This document shows positions 8,750-16,885 of a stretch of DNA of 64,000 bases, in pieces. The position numbers and the translations under genes were made by a program. Under the pieces are notes generated by a model. It searched no databases and was not told the DNA's origin. It was given only the letters and a program-made list of their open reading frames with translations. Each line of letters starts with the position of its first letter. Position 1 is the stretch's first letter. The stretch spans positions 124,001-188,000 of the forward strand of contig CAKSHC010000003.1 of the NCBI GenBank assembly GCA_934456365.1. Direction: 5' to 3'. Origin of the DNA: an uncultured Eubacteriales bacterium. GTDB taxonomy: Bacteria > Bacillota > Clostridia > Oscillospirales > UMGS1783.

Positions 8750-9975
8750 TCATCCGCACAGAATAGCCTGAAACAGAATCCGATCCTCCTGCGGGCAAGC
8801 CGCCCGGATGCTCCCGTGGTGCGCCTCGGCGATCGAGCGCGCGATCGAGAGCCCCACGCCGTAGCCTCCCGCCGTGCGCGCCTTGTCGGCGCGATAAAAC
8901 CGGTCAAACAGCCGCGGCAGCTCCTGGGCGGGGATATGGGGGAGCAGGCGTTTTCGCAGTCGATCTCCACCCCCTTTTTCGCCTTTTTGAGCGAAAAGAG
9001 AACGGGGTCGCCGGGCCGGGCGTATTTGATTGCGTTGTCGAGCAGAATCGAGGCCAGCTGCCGCACGGCGTATTCGTCGCCCGTGAAGGAAAGCCCGGGC
9101 TCGATCAAGAGGGAAAGGGGAGTGCCGTGGGCTTCGGCGGCCTCGGAAAAGGAAAGCGCCGTTTCGGTCAGCGCCTCGCTGATGGGGAAGGACGAAAAGC
9201 GCAGCGCCGGCTCCTCCTCGTCGAAGCGCGAAAGGGTGACCAGCGATTGGACCAGCCCGGTCAGCTTTTCGGTTTGAGCGAGCGCCTTGTCGATCCATTT
9301 CTGCTTGCCGTTTTCCATCTCGGCCAGGCGCAGGATTGTGGCGATCACGGTAATGGGCGTTTTGAGCTCGTGGCTCGCGTCGGTGATGAATTGCTTTTGG
9401 CGTTCGTTTTGCCGCACCAGCGGATCGATGGCCCGCCGGGATAAAAGCACCACCAGAACCGTCACCAGCGCCACGCAGAAAAGCCCCGCCGCCAGCGAGA
9501 GAAGCGCCGTGCGCCCCACGCTTTCGGCCTCCTTGCGGTTGTCCAGAAAAACGGTCATCCGCTCCCCGGAATCGGAGCGGGCCGTGAGCGTGCGGTAGCT
9601 GCCCATGCGCCCGAAGCCCTCGCCGCTTTGCGCGGCATAGGAAAGATACGGCCCCAGATCCTCCGAGCTCACCGCCGCGATCCGATCCAGATCGGCCCGG
9701 ATCAGCGTGCCGTCGTCTTCATAGAAGAGCACGAAATAGCGGGTGGAGTAGGGGGTTTCCGGGTCGGAATGCCGCCCCGGCTCGCCGCCCGGGGGCGATT
9801 GGTGCGAGGGCGGGATGCGCCCCTGATTGCGCTGGATCATCTGCAGCATGTCGGTCTGGCGCGCGTCGGTCGAAAGGTAGTTTGTCAGATTCAGGATCCC
9901 CAGCAAAAGCGCCAGAACCGCCGCCACCGAACAAACCGCGATCCGGATAAAGCGCCGCCGCAGTCGTTTCATCAT
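8750..9975 (-). pseudogene. Sensor histidine kinase, frameshifted in the ATPase domain
   Basis: Membrane sensor kinase partner of the OmpR-type regulator just upstream. TM1 is at about residues 10-30, an extracellular loop follows, TM2 at about 165-190, the phospho-acceptor motif DASHELKTP, and an N-box (LLDNAIKYA). After DCENAC the frame is lost. The G-box (GYGVGLSIARSIAEAHHG) and the C-terminus continue in another frame to 8750. Adding one base to the G5 run at 8938-8942 restores a continuous 408-residue kinase. The start ATG at 9975 overlaps the regulator stop (ATGA), so translation is coupled. This may be a sequencing indel, a true loss or phase variation; without the shift the kinase would be intact. 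Confidence 0.85.
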
Positions 9976-10646
9976 GCCCGTTCCTCCAGCAAATAGCCCA
10001 TGCCCCGCTTGGCCGAAATGGCCACCGAGGACCCCACTCCCTGCAGCTTGCGCCGCAGATTCGATACATGCACCCAAACCACATTGATCTCCGCCTCGCT
10101 GTCCCAGCCCCAGATCCTCTCCATCAGCCGCTCGGCCGAGAAAAGCTGCCCCGGGTTGCGCAGGAAAAGCTCCATCAGCTGAAACTCCCGCCCGTTCAGC
10201 CTCACCGAACGCTCCCGGCAGGAAAGAATGCCGGTGTCGGTGTTTAAGGAAAGATCCCCAAAGGAAAGGCAGGTCGGGGTAAACACATCCCCCCGCCGCA
10301 GCATGGCCCGCACCCGCGCCAGAAGCTCGTCCGGGTCAAAGGGCTTGGGCAGGTAATCGTCCGCCCCCGCGTTGAAGCCGGTAATCCGGTCGTCGCGCTC
10401 GCCCTTGGCCGTCAGCATCATCACGGGAGTCGTTACCCCGCTTTTGCGCGCCCGGCGCAGCACCTCCACCCCGTCCATCCCCGGCATCATCACATCCAGG
10501 ATGATCGCGTCGTAAGCGCCGCTCTCGGCATAATCCAGCGCCGAAAGCCCATCGTGCACCGCGTCGACCGAAAAATGATTGCGCTCGAAAAACACCGTCA
10601 GCGCCTCGGCCAGATCCTGCTCGTCTTCCGCAATCAAAAGCCGCAT
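9972..10646 (-). CDS. OmpR-family response regulator
   Basis: 224-residue DNA-binding response regulator. The receiver domain (residues 1-115) has the acidic pair EDE near residue 7, the phospho-acceptor in ILDVMMPGMDG, the conserved Thr in MLTAKG and the Lys in PKPFDP. The C-terminal winged helix (about 125-222) has LNGREFQLMELF and VWVHVSNLRRKL. The ATG at 10646 is preferred over the upstream GTG because AAAGGAG lies eight bases before it. It is the first gene of the regulator-kinase-alarmone synthetase operon and overlaps the kinase by four bases. Direct-repeat boxes on both sides of the divergent promoter region suggest it controls itself and the secreted-protein operon opposite. Confidence 0.92.
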   Translation of the reverse strand: MRLLIAEDEQDLAEALTVFFERNHFSVDAVHDGLSALDYAESGAYDAIILDVMMPGMDGVEVLRRARKSGVTTPVMMLTAKGERDDRITGFNAGADDYLPKPFDPDELLARVRAMLRRGDVFTPTCLSFGDLSLNTDTGILSCRERSVRLNGREFQLMELFLRNPGQLFSAERLMERIWGWDSEAEINVVWVHVSNLRRKLQGVGSSVAISAKRGMGYLLEERA

Positions 10647-10666
10647 AAAATTCACTCCTTTTCCCC

Positions 10667-10741
10667 ATTATACTATGGAAAAAACCTAAAGCCAACCTAA
10701 AAATTTCCCTTTAACCAGCCTTTAGGACGGCGCGCTACACT
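10667..10741. promoter_or_regulatory. Divergent promoters with response-regulator-like direct repeats
   Basis: Minus strand: TTGGCT (10695-10690), 17 bp, TATAAT (10672-10667) for the two-component operon. Plus strand: a TACACT -10 at 10736-10741 for the lipoprotein gene, with no good -35. Two tandem boxes with an 11-bp period are present: CTAAAG-N5-CTAAAA at 10686-10702 and CTTTAA-N5-CTTTAG at 10709-10725, in inverted orientation to each other. The right box sits where an activator would replace a -35; the left box covers the regulator's own -35. Confidence 0.65.
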
Positions 10742-10772
10742 GGGGCCAGAAAATCAGGAAAGGAGAATTTCC

Positions 10773-11948
10773 ATGAAAAAGTTCCTTGCCCTTCTGCTTT
10801 CGGCCGCTCTTCTCCTCGGGCTCTGCGCCTGCTCCGCCCCCGCCGAGAGCGAGACCGACTACTCCGGCCAAACCCTCGCCGGAAAAATCACAGCCCTCTC
10901 GGGCTCCACCGCCACCCTCCGCCTCGGCCAGCTGCTCGAGAGCGTAAGCCAGTCTCCCTCGGGCGAAGCGCCCACCGGCGAGCCTCCCGAAATGCCGTCG
11001 GGCGAGGCCCCGACCGGCGAGGCCCCTGAAATGCCCTCGGGCGAAGCCCCGACCGGCGAGGCCCCCGAAATGCCTTCGGGCGAAGCCCCGACCGGCGAGC
11101 CCCCCGAAAAGCCCTCGGGCGAAGCCCCGACCGGCGAGGCCCCCTCGGGAAGCGCCCCCGCCGCCCAGTCCGGCTCCACCTTCACCCCCAACGGCGAAAT
11201 CCTGACGGTCGACCTCTCGGGCGCCGCCTTTGAAAAGAACGGCGAAAGCGCCGCCCTCTCCGATCTTGCGGTCGGCACCGTCGTCCGCCTCACCTTCGGC
11301 GAGAAAAACGCCGTCCAAACGGTGGAGATCGTCCCCGTTTCTTCCTCCTCCGTCGACCAGGGATCCGCCGCCACCGAGCTGACGGCCGACGCCTCCATCC
11401 AAAACGCCTCCTATTCCTCCGCCGGCGACGAGGAAAACGCCCTGCGCATTTCCGGCGCGGTGGTGGAGCTGGACGGGATCACCGTCGATAAATCCGCCGG
11501 CTCCTCCTCCAGCCCCGAAAACGGCGACTTCTACGGCGTCAACGCAGCCCTCCTGGCCACCAACGGCGCACAGGTCACCATCCGCTCGGCCACCGTCACC
11601 TCCAACGCGCAAAACGGCAACGGCGTCTTCAGCTACGGCACAGGCACCGTCGTCAGAATCTCGGATTCCACCATCACCACCCAGGCCGACAACTCCGGCG
11701 GCATCCAGACCACCGGCGGCGGCACCACCCTCGCCGAAAACCTCACCGTGAAAACCGCCGGCTCCTCCTCGGCCGCCATCCGCTCCGACCGCGGCGGCGG
11801 CACCGTGTCGGTGTCGGGCGGCAGCTATGAAACAAGCGGCCTCAATTCTCCCGCCGTCTATTCCACCGCCGCCTCGCTCGAGGGCAGCGGCACCATCCGG
11901 CTCAACGGCTACACCATCACCCTCGCAGACGGCACCGTCCTGCGCTGA
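10773..11948 (+). CDS. Secreted lipoprotein with PSGEAPTGE repeats and beta-helix
   Basis: 391-residue predicted lipoprotein of unknown function. Signal peptide with lipobox LCAC gives a lipidated Cys at about residue 20. Residues about 60-130 are low-complexity repeats of the type PSGEAPTGEAPEM; the rest is a Gly/Ser/Thr-rich beta-helix-like region. GGAAAGGAG precedes the ATG. It is 12 bp ahead of a carbohydrate-binding-domain protein with its own Pro/Gly repeats, so the two likely form one extracytoplasmic unit controlled by the divergent two-component system. No enzymatic motif is seen; the repeats resemble a flexible wall-spanning linker. Confidence 0.75.
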   Translation: MKKFLALLLSAALLLGLCACSAPAESETDYSGQTLAGKITALSGSTATLRLGQLLESVSQSPSGEAPTGEPPEMPSGEAPTGEAPEMPSGEAPTGEAPEMPSGEAPTGEPPEKPSGEAPTGEAPSGSAPAAQSGSTFTPNGEILTVDLSGAAFEKNGESAALSDLAVGTVVRLTFGEKNAVQTVEIVPVSSSSVDQGSAATELTADASIQNASYSSAGDEENALRISGAVVELDGITVDKSAGSSSSPENGDFYGVNAALLATNGAQVTIRSATVTSNAQNGNGVFSYGTGTVVRISDSTITTQADNSGGIQTTGGGTTLAENLTVKTAGSSSAAIRSDRGGGTVSVSGGSYETSGLNSPAVYSTAASLEGSGTIRLNGYTITLADGTVLR

Positions 11949-11960
11949 AAGGAGAACATC

Positions 11961-13670
11961 ATGAAAAAGAATCTGCCCCGCCTGCTGGCGCTCTGCCTGG
12001 CTCTTTGCCTGGCGCTCGCCATCCCCCTCGGGCGCGTGAGCGCCGCCGAGCCCGAGCTCTCCTCCGAGGGCGCCACCTCCTTCGTCTTCTCGGAGGATGG
12101 AATCACCGCCCAGGACGGCCTCTATACCGCCTATCAAATCAAAGGCACCGCCCTTACCATCCAGGGCGCGGGAACCTATCTCGTGTCGGGCAGCTGCTCC
12201 GACGGGTCCATCAAGATCAAAAAAGGCACCACCGGGGTCACGCTGATCCTCTCCGGGCTGGATCTGACCTCCCAAACCACCGCCCCCATCGCCTGCAATA
12301 AATCCACCGGGGTCACCCTCGTCGCCGCCGCCGGCACCGTCAACACCCTTGCCGATACCCCCGCCAACAACGACGAAACCTGTCCCGAAAACGCCGACGC
12401 CGAAAACGCCGTCCTCAAATGCAAAGACGGGTCGCAGGTCCTTTTGTGCGGCACCGGCGAGCTGACGATTCGGGCCAACGGGAAAAACGGCATCAAATCC
12501 GGCGCCACCACCGAGGAAGAGGGCGAGGCCTCCCTCACCATCCGCGACCTGACCCTGACCATCGAAGCCCCCGTCAACGACGGGATCAATGCCGAGCAGA
12601 GCCTTTCCATCGAGTCCGGCCGCCTTTCCATCGCTGCCGCCGACGACGGGATCCACAGCGATCTTTCCCTGAAAATCGGCGCCGCCGATTCGGAGGGCCC
12701 CACAATCGATATCACCGAATGCTGTGAAGGCCTCGAGGCCGCCGATCTTTTGATCGAATCCGGCCGGATCACCGTGCGCTCCACCGACGACTGCCTTAAC
12801 GCCGCCAATTCCGATCTCTCCGATTATGCCTTCTCGCTCGTCATCCGCGGCGGCTCGCTCGATCTCTTTACCACCGAGGGCGACGGCATCGATTCCAACG
12901 GCGACCTCACCATCTCCGGCGGCGTGGTCGTGGTCTGGTCGAAAAACCGGGCCGATAACCAGCCCCTCGACGCCGACGGCACCATCACCCTCTCGGGCGG
13001 CGTCGTCCTGGCCGGCGGCACCTCCGCTATGGGCGTCCGCCTCGTCGCCGAGCAGCCCACCGTCATCTTTGGCTCGTCGCAGGGCGGCAACCCCGGCGAA
13101 GCGGGCGGCGATCCTCCCGCCGGTAACCCCGGCGAAGCGGGCGGCACTCCTCCCGCCGGAGGCCCCGGCGAAGCGGGCGGCAATCCTCCCGCCGGTAACC
13201 CCGGCGAAGCGGGCGGCGCTCCTCCCGCAGGCACCCCCGGCGAAGCGGGCGGCGATCCCCCGACCGGCAACCCGGGCGAAATGGGCGGCGATCCTCCTGC
13301 CGGTAACCCCGGCGCGGGTGAAAGCGCGCTGACCCTTCCGGCAGGCAGCACCTTCGCCGTCCGGAATGCCGCCGGAGAAACGCTCTATGAAGGAACCGTC
13401 CCCTGCGAGGCCGGTTACCTCCTCTACAGCGCGCCCGAGCTGGAAGCCGGAGAAACCTACACCCTTCTCCTCAACGGCGAAGCCGCCGCGTCGGCCTTGA
13501 GCGTGATCGGCGAATCGAACGGGCGGCCCTCGGGGCAAACGGTGAAAAACGCCAACACCGCCACCGGCGCCGGGATCTGGCTTTGGGTCGGGCTTGGCGT
13601 GAGCGCCGCGCTTTCTCTGCCGGCCGTGCTGCTTCTGCGGCGGCGCGACCGCCGGGAAAACCGGGGCTGA
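11961..13670 (+). CDS. Surface protein with Cthe_2159-type carbohydrate-binding domain
   Basis: 569-residue membrane-anchored surface protein. A signal peptide (about 1-29) precedes a long right-handed beta-helix-like region (about 30-380) resembling the Cthe_2159 family (DUF4353), whose founding member binds cellulose and pectin. Features include repeated NDGINAEQSLSIESG-type turns. Residues about 375-460 are GNPGEAGGDPPA repeats. The C-terminus has a TM helix (about 540-560) followed by a basic RRRDRR tail, a membrane anchor rather than a sortase motif. GGAG precedes the ATG at 11961. It probably works with the preceding lipoprotein; polysaccharide binding is from family knowledge, not shown here. 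Confidence 0.8.
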   Translation: MKKNLPRLLALCLALCLALAIPLGRVSAAEPELSSEGATSFVFSEDGITAQDGLYTAYQIKGTALTIQGAGTYLVSGSCSDGSIKIKKGTTGVTLILSGLDLTSQTTAPIACNKSTGVTLVAAAGTVNTLADTPANNDETCPENADAENAVLKCKDGSQVLLCGTGELTIRANGKNGIKSGATTEEEGEASLTIRDLTLTIEAPVNDGINAEQSLSIESGRLSIAAADDGIHSDLSLKIGAADSEGPTIDITECCEGLEAADLLIESGRITVRSTDDCLNAANSDLSDYAFSLVIRGGSLDLFTTEGDGIDSNGDLTISGGVVVVWSKNRADNQPLDADGTITLSGGVVLAGGTSAMGVRLVAEQPTVIFGSSQGGNPGEAGGDPPAGNPGEAGGTPPAGGPGEAGGNPPAGNPGEAGGAPPAGTPGEAGGDPPTGNPGEMGGDPPAGNPGAGESALTLPAGSTFAVRNAAGETLYEGTVPCEAGYLLYSAPELEAGETYTLLLNGEAAASALSVIGESNGRPSGQTVKNANTATGAGIWLWVGLGVSAALSLPAVLLLRRRDRRENRG

Positions 13671-13677
13671 AAATGAG

Positions 13678-13714
13678 AAAGGGGCGACCGGCTTTTTGAC
13701 GGTCGCCCCTTTTT
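13678..13714 (+). terminator. Rho-independent terminator
   Basis: A 13-bp perfect stem (13678-13690 with 13700-13712) contains GGGGCGACCG and ends in T's. It closes the lipoprotein/carbohydrate-binding operon. Confidence 0.9.
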
Positions 13715-13787
13715 GCAAAAGAGCTTTAAAAGAAAAGGGAACTGTGGTAAAATGCTCTTAGAATCGAATCTTGCAGGAGGCAACAGG

Positions 13788-14933
13788 ATGAAACGGAAAC
13801 GACTGGGCAAAACGGAGCTCTTAGTCAGCGAGATCGGCTTTGGCGGCGAGTGGCTGGAGCGCCACCCGGAAGAGGAAGGCGCCGCCCTCATCCGCTACGC
13901 CGCCTCGCAGGGGATCAACATCCTGGATTGCTGGATGGCCGATCCCAAATCGCGCGAGATCATCGGCCGGGGGATCCGGGAAAACCGCAGCCACTGGATC
14001 ATTCAGGGGCATCTCGGCTCCACCTGGCAAGACGGGCAGTATGTCCGCTCGCGGGATCTGGCGACCGTCCGCCCCGCCTTTGAGGATCTTCTGACCCGCC
14101 TGCAAACCGACTACATCGACCTCGGCATGATCCACTATGTGGATTCCGAAAAGGAGTGGGAGCAGCTGCAGGGCTCGCCCTATCTGGACTACCTCTTCGC
14201 TCTCAAAAAAAGCGGAACCGTCCACCACATCGGCCTGAGCTCCCACAACCCCAAGGTGGCGCGGATGGCAGCCGAATCCGGCTATGTGGAAATGATCCTT
14301 TTCAGCGTCAATCCGGCCTTTGACCTGCTGCCGCCCAGCGAGGATATCGAAACCATGTTTGCCGAAACCTTCGACGATTCCCTCAAAGGGATCGATCCCG
14401 AGAGGGCGGCGCTGTATCGCGCCTGCGAGCAAAACGACGTGGGAATCACCGTGATGAAGGGCTTTGCCGGGGGCCGCCTGTTCGATCCGAAGCGCTCTCC
14501 CTTCGGGGTTTCTCTGAGCCCCGTGCAGTGCATTCATTACGTCCTGACCCGCCCGGCCGTGGCTTCCATCCTCTGCGGCTACGACACCAAAGAGCAGGTG
14601 GATCAGGCCATCGCCTACGAAACGGCCTCGGAAGAGGAAAAGGACTACGCCTCGGTCCTCGCCAACGCCCCGTTTCATTCCTATCGCGGAGAATGCACCT
14701 ACTGCGGCCATTGCAAGCCCTGCGTGGCTCAGCTCGATATTGCCATGATTCAGAAATTTTATGATCTTGCCGTGATGCAGCCGCAGGTGCCCGCCACCGT
14801 GCAGGCCCATTATGAAAGCCTGGAGCATACCGCCCGCGAATGCATTGGCTGCCGCGCCTGCGAGCCCCGCTGTCCCTTCGGCGTAAAGATTGCCGAGCGC
14901 ATGAAAAAAGCCGCGGAGCTGTTCGGCTGCTGA
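13788..14933 (+). CDS. Aldo/keto reductase family protein with C-terminal 4Fe-4S motifs
   Basis: 381-residue oxidoreductase-like protein. It has the AKR barrel (LGKTELLVSEIGFGG near the start, a conserved Asp in INILDCWM, GLSSHNP) followed by two ferredoxin-type Cys clusters, CTYCGHCKPC and CIGCRACEPRCPFG. AGGAGG lies before the ATG at 13788; the longer frame is ignored. In typical AKRs the strand after the Asp carries a catalytic Tyr; here the equivalent stretch reads DCWMADPKSRE and no Tyr is present, and the usual Lys after the next strand is also not obvious (WIIQGHLGS). This subfamily is seen in anaerobes with iron-sulfur domains and its reaction is unknown to me. Confidence 0.8.
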   Translation: MKRKRLGKTELLVSEIGFGGEWLERHPEEEGAALIRYAASQGINILDCWMADPKSREIIGRGIRENRSHWIIQGHLGSTWQDGQYVRSRDLATVRPAFEDLLTRLQTDYIDLGMIHYVDSEKEWEQLQGSPYLDYLFALKKSGTVHHIGLSSHNPKVARMAAESGYVEMILFSVNPAFDLLPPSEDIETMFAETFDDSLKGIDPERAALYRACEQNDVGITVMKGFAGGRLFDPKRSPFGVSLSPVQCIHYVLTRPAVASILCGYDTKEQVDQAIAYETASEEEKDYASVLANAPFHSYRGECTYCGHCKPCVAQLDIAMIQKFYDLAVMQPQVPATVQAHYESLEHTARECIGCRACEPRCPFGVKIAERMKKAAELFGC

Positions 14934-14949
14934 GAAAGGAGAAAGAAAA

Positions 14950-15405
14950 ATGGAATGGATCCATTTTTGGGGGATCGGGTTTGTCACCCTGCTTTTGCTG
15001 CCCAATCTTCTGTTTGCCTTTCTGCGCCCGGGCGGCTTTGAAAACCGGGTGCAAAACCGCGCCGTGGAGCTCTGCGAGCAGATCGGGCGCTTCGGCTGCT
15101 TGATCCTGATGCTGGTCTGCCCGCCGGTGGTGTGCCGCGGGTTTTGGTTTGCCGGCGGCGAGTGGCTGTATCGCCTGCTCGGGATCGCGCTCGTCGGGCT
15201 GTATGAGCTCGGCTGGATCGTGTTCTGGCGGGAGGATTCGCTGCGCAAGGCGCTGGCGCTGTCGATTCTGCCCTCGCTTCTGTTTTTGGAAAGCGCCGTT
15301 TTGCTTGGGCATTTCCCGCTTCTCGCCTGCGCGCTGCTCTTCGCCCCCTGCCATATCTACATCAGCGCGAAAAACGCCCTGCTGACCCGGAAAGGGGAGA
15401 GCTGA
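14950..15405 (+). CDS. Hypothetical four-helix membrane protein
   Basis: 151-residue integral membrane protein with about four hydrophobic helices (roughly residues 5-25, 45-65, 75-93 and 100-135). It contains CPPVVCRGFWF and YELGWIVFWRED. It follows the aldo/keto reductase by 16 bp with AGAAAGGAG upstream and overlaps the next membrane gene by one base (TGATG). I do not recognise the family with certainty; a quinone-linked or reductase-partner role would be speculation. Confidence 0.7.
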   Translation: MEWIHFWGIGFVTLLLLPNLLFAFLRPGGFENRVQNRAVELCEQIGRFGCLILMLVCPPVVCRGFWFAGGEWLYRLLGIALVGLYELGWIVFWREDSLRKALALSILPSLLFLESAVLLGHFPLLACALLFAPCHIYISAKNALLTRKGES

Positions 15406-15674
15406 TGCGGCAAACAAGGCGCGCCGGAAATTTCCTTCTCAACCTGCTTTTCAACCTGCTGCTCAACGCCGAGGGCGCCCTTCCCGCCGTTCTTCTTCTG
15501 CTTTTGCATTTCGCTTTGGACTGGAGCCTCTGGTGGGCGGCCGCCGCGCTGGGGCTTTGGATCCTGATCGTCGCTTTGCGCACGCTCTTTCTGCGCTTTG
15601 CCGTCCGCTGCGGCAATCGGAAGGATCCCCCGCGGGAAAATAAAAACCCCTATTCGGTCAGAGAGAAAAAATAA
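15405..15674 (+). CDS. Small hypothetical membrane protein
   Basis: 89-residue protein with two adjacent hydrophobic helices (about 12-36 and 40-62), a basic N-terminus and a charged C-terminal tail. Its ATG overlaps the stop of the preceding membrane gene by one base, so they are probably translated together. No known motif. Confidence 0.6.
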   Translation: MRQTRRAGNFLLNLLFNLLLNAEGALPAVLLLLLHFALDWSLWWAAAALGLWILIVALRTLFLRFAVRCGNRKDPPRENKNPYSVREKK

Positions 15675-15702
15675 AAGCAGCTCCGAAAGGAGCTGCTTTT
15701 CT
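15673..15702. terminator. Bidirectional terminator
   Basis: A 12-bp perfect stem AAAAGCAGCTCC/GGAGCTGCTTTT around a GAAA loop lies between convergent genes (small membrane protein and prfB), with A and T tracts on either side. Confidence 0.9.
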
Positions 15703-15709
15703 TGCGCTG

Positions 15710-16825
15710 TTATCCGATCTTTCCCTGCGAAAGGGCGGTGAGATAGGCGTTGATGAAGCCGTCGAGGTCGCCGTCCATCACCGCGCCGATGTTGCCCATT
15801 TCAAAGCCGGTGCGGTGGTCCTTGACCAGCGTGTAGGGCATGAAAACATAGGAGCGGATCTGGCTGCCCCAGCCGATCTGCTTCTGCTCGCCCTTGATGT
15901 CGTCGATCTTGTCGAGGTGCTCGCGCTCCTTGATCTCCATCAGCTTGCTCATCAGCATCTTCATGGCCATATCCTTGTTCTGATGCTGGCTGCGCTCGTT
16001 TTGGCAGCAAACCACAATGCCGGTCGGCAGATGGGTGATGCGGATGGCCGAAGAGGTTTTATTGACCTTCTGCCCGCCTGCGCCCGAAGAACGGTAGGTA
16101 TCCACCCGGATGTCCTCGTCGCGGATATCCACCTTGATGCTGTCGTCGATCTCGGGAACGATTTCCAAAGAGGCAAAGGAGGTCTGACGGCGGCCCGACG
16201 CGTCGAAGGGAGAAACGCGCACCAGCCGGTGCACCCCCGCCTCGCCCTTGAGATAGCCGTAGGCGTTTTCACCCGCCACCTCGAAGGAAACGGATTTCAG
16301 CCCGGCCTCGTCGCCCTCGAGCTGATCGAGCAGCGTAAATTTGAAACGATGGCTCTCGGCCCAGTGCTGGTACATCCGGAAAAGCATCTCCACCCAGTCC
16401 TGCGCCTCGGTGCCGCCCGCGCCGGCGTGCAGCGTCACGATCGCCGTGCGGTTGTCGTATTCCCCGGAAAGAAGCGTCTGCATCAGAGCGGCGCTCAGAT
16501 CGCGGTCCAGCGCCTTTTCGCTTTCCCGCGCCTCGTCCACAAAGCTCGCGTCGTTCGCTTCCTCGGCCATTTCGATTAAGGTCTGCGCGTCCTCAAGGCG
16601 GGTCTGCAGCTCCTGAAGCTGCGAAAGCTTGGCCTTGAGCGAGCTGAGCTTCTGCAAAACCTTGGAGCTGTTTTGCGGATCGTCCCAGAAGCCCGCCGCG
16701 CCCGACTGTTCCTCCAGCTCGGCGATCTGCCCTTTGAGCGTGTCGGGATCCAGCGCCCGGGAAAGCTCCTCGAGGCGCGGCGAAAGAGCAAGCAGGTTTT
16801 GTTTGGTCTCGTCGTATTCGATCAT
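15710..16825 (-). CDS. prfB: Peptide chain release factor 2
   Basis: 371-residue class I release factor that terminates translation at UGA and UAA. The peptidyl-hydrolysis motif GAGGQKVNKTSS and the RF2 recognition motif VSPFDASGRRQTSF are present, and the length is full. Most bacterial prfB genes need a programmed +1 shift at an early in-frame UGA; here the reading frame is open from the ATG at 16825 with no internal stop, so the autoregulatory frameshift is absent. A consensus promoter lies upstream at 16857-16885 and the gene ends at a shared terminator. Confidence 0.95.
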   Translation of the reverse strand: MIEYDETKQNLLALSPRLEELSRALDPDTLKGQIAELEEQSGAAGFWDDPQNSSKVLQKLSSLKAKLSQLQELQTRLEDAQTLIEMAEEANDASFVDEARESEKALDRDLSAALMQTLLSGEYDNRTAIVTLHAGAGGTEAQDWVEMLFRMYQHWAESHRFKFTLLDQLEGDEAGLKSVSFEVAGENAYGYLKGEAGVHRLVRVSPFDASGRRQTSFASLEIVPEIDDSIKVDIRDEDIRVDTYRSSGAGGQKVNKTSSAIRITHLPTGIVVCCQNERSQHQNKDMAMKMLMSKLMEIKEREHLDKIDDIKGEQKQIGWGSQIRSYVFMPYTLVKDHRTGFEMGNIGAVMDGDLDGFINAYLTALSQGKIG

Positions 16826-16856
16826 CGTATCATCCTCAAAAAATCGTATTCATCTT

Positions 16857-16885
16857 ATTATATCGAAAGCCCGCTTGCTTGTCAA
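16857..16885 (-). promoter_or_regulatory. prfB promoter
   Basis: On the minus strand TTGACA (16885-16880), 17 bp, TATAAT (16862-16857): perfect sigma-A consensus. It overlaps the last codons of mnmA, so prfB is separately transcribed. Confidence 0.85.

Noticed and set aside
10722..13718. 998-codon minus-strand frame opposite the secreted pair
   Set aside because: It mirrors the repeats of two well-supported plus-strand genes and has no start signal.
16730..16825. Programmed frameshift in prfB
   Set aside because: No in-frame UGA or CTTTGA; frame is continuous.
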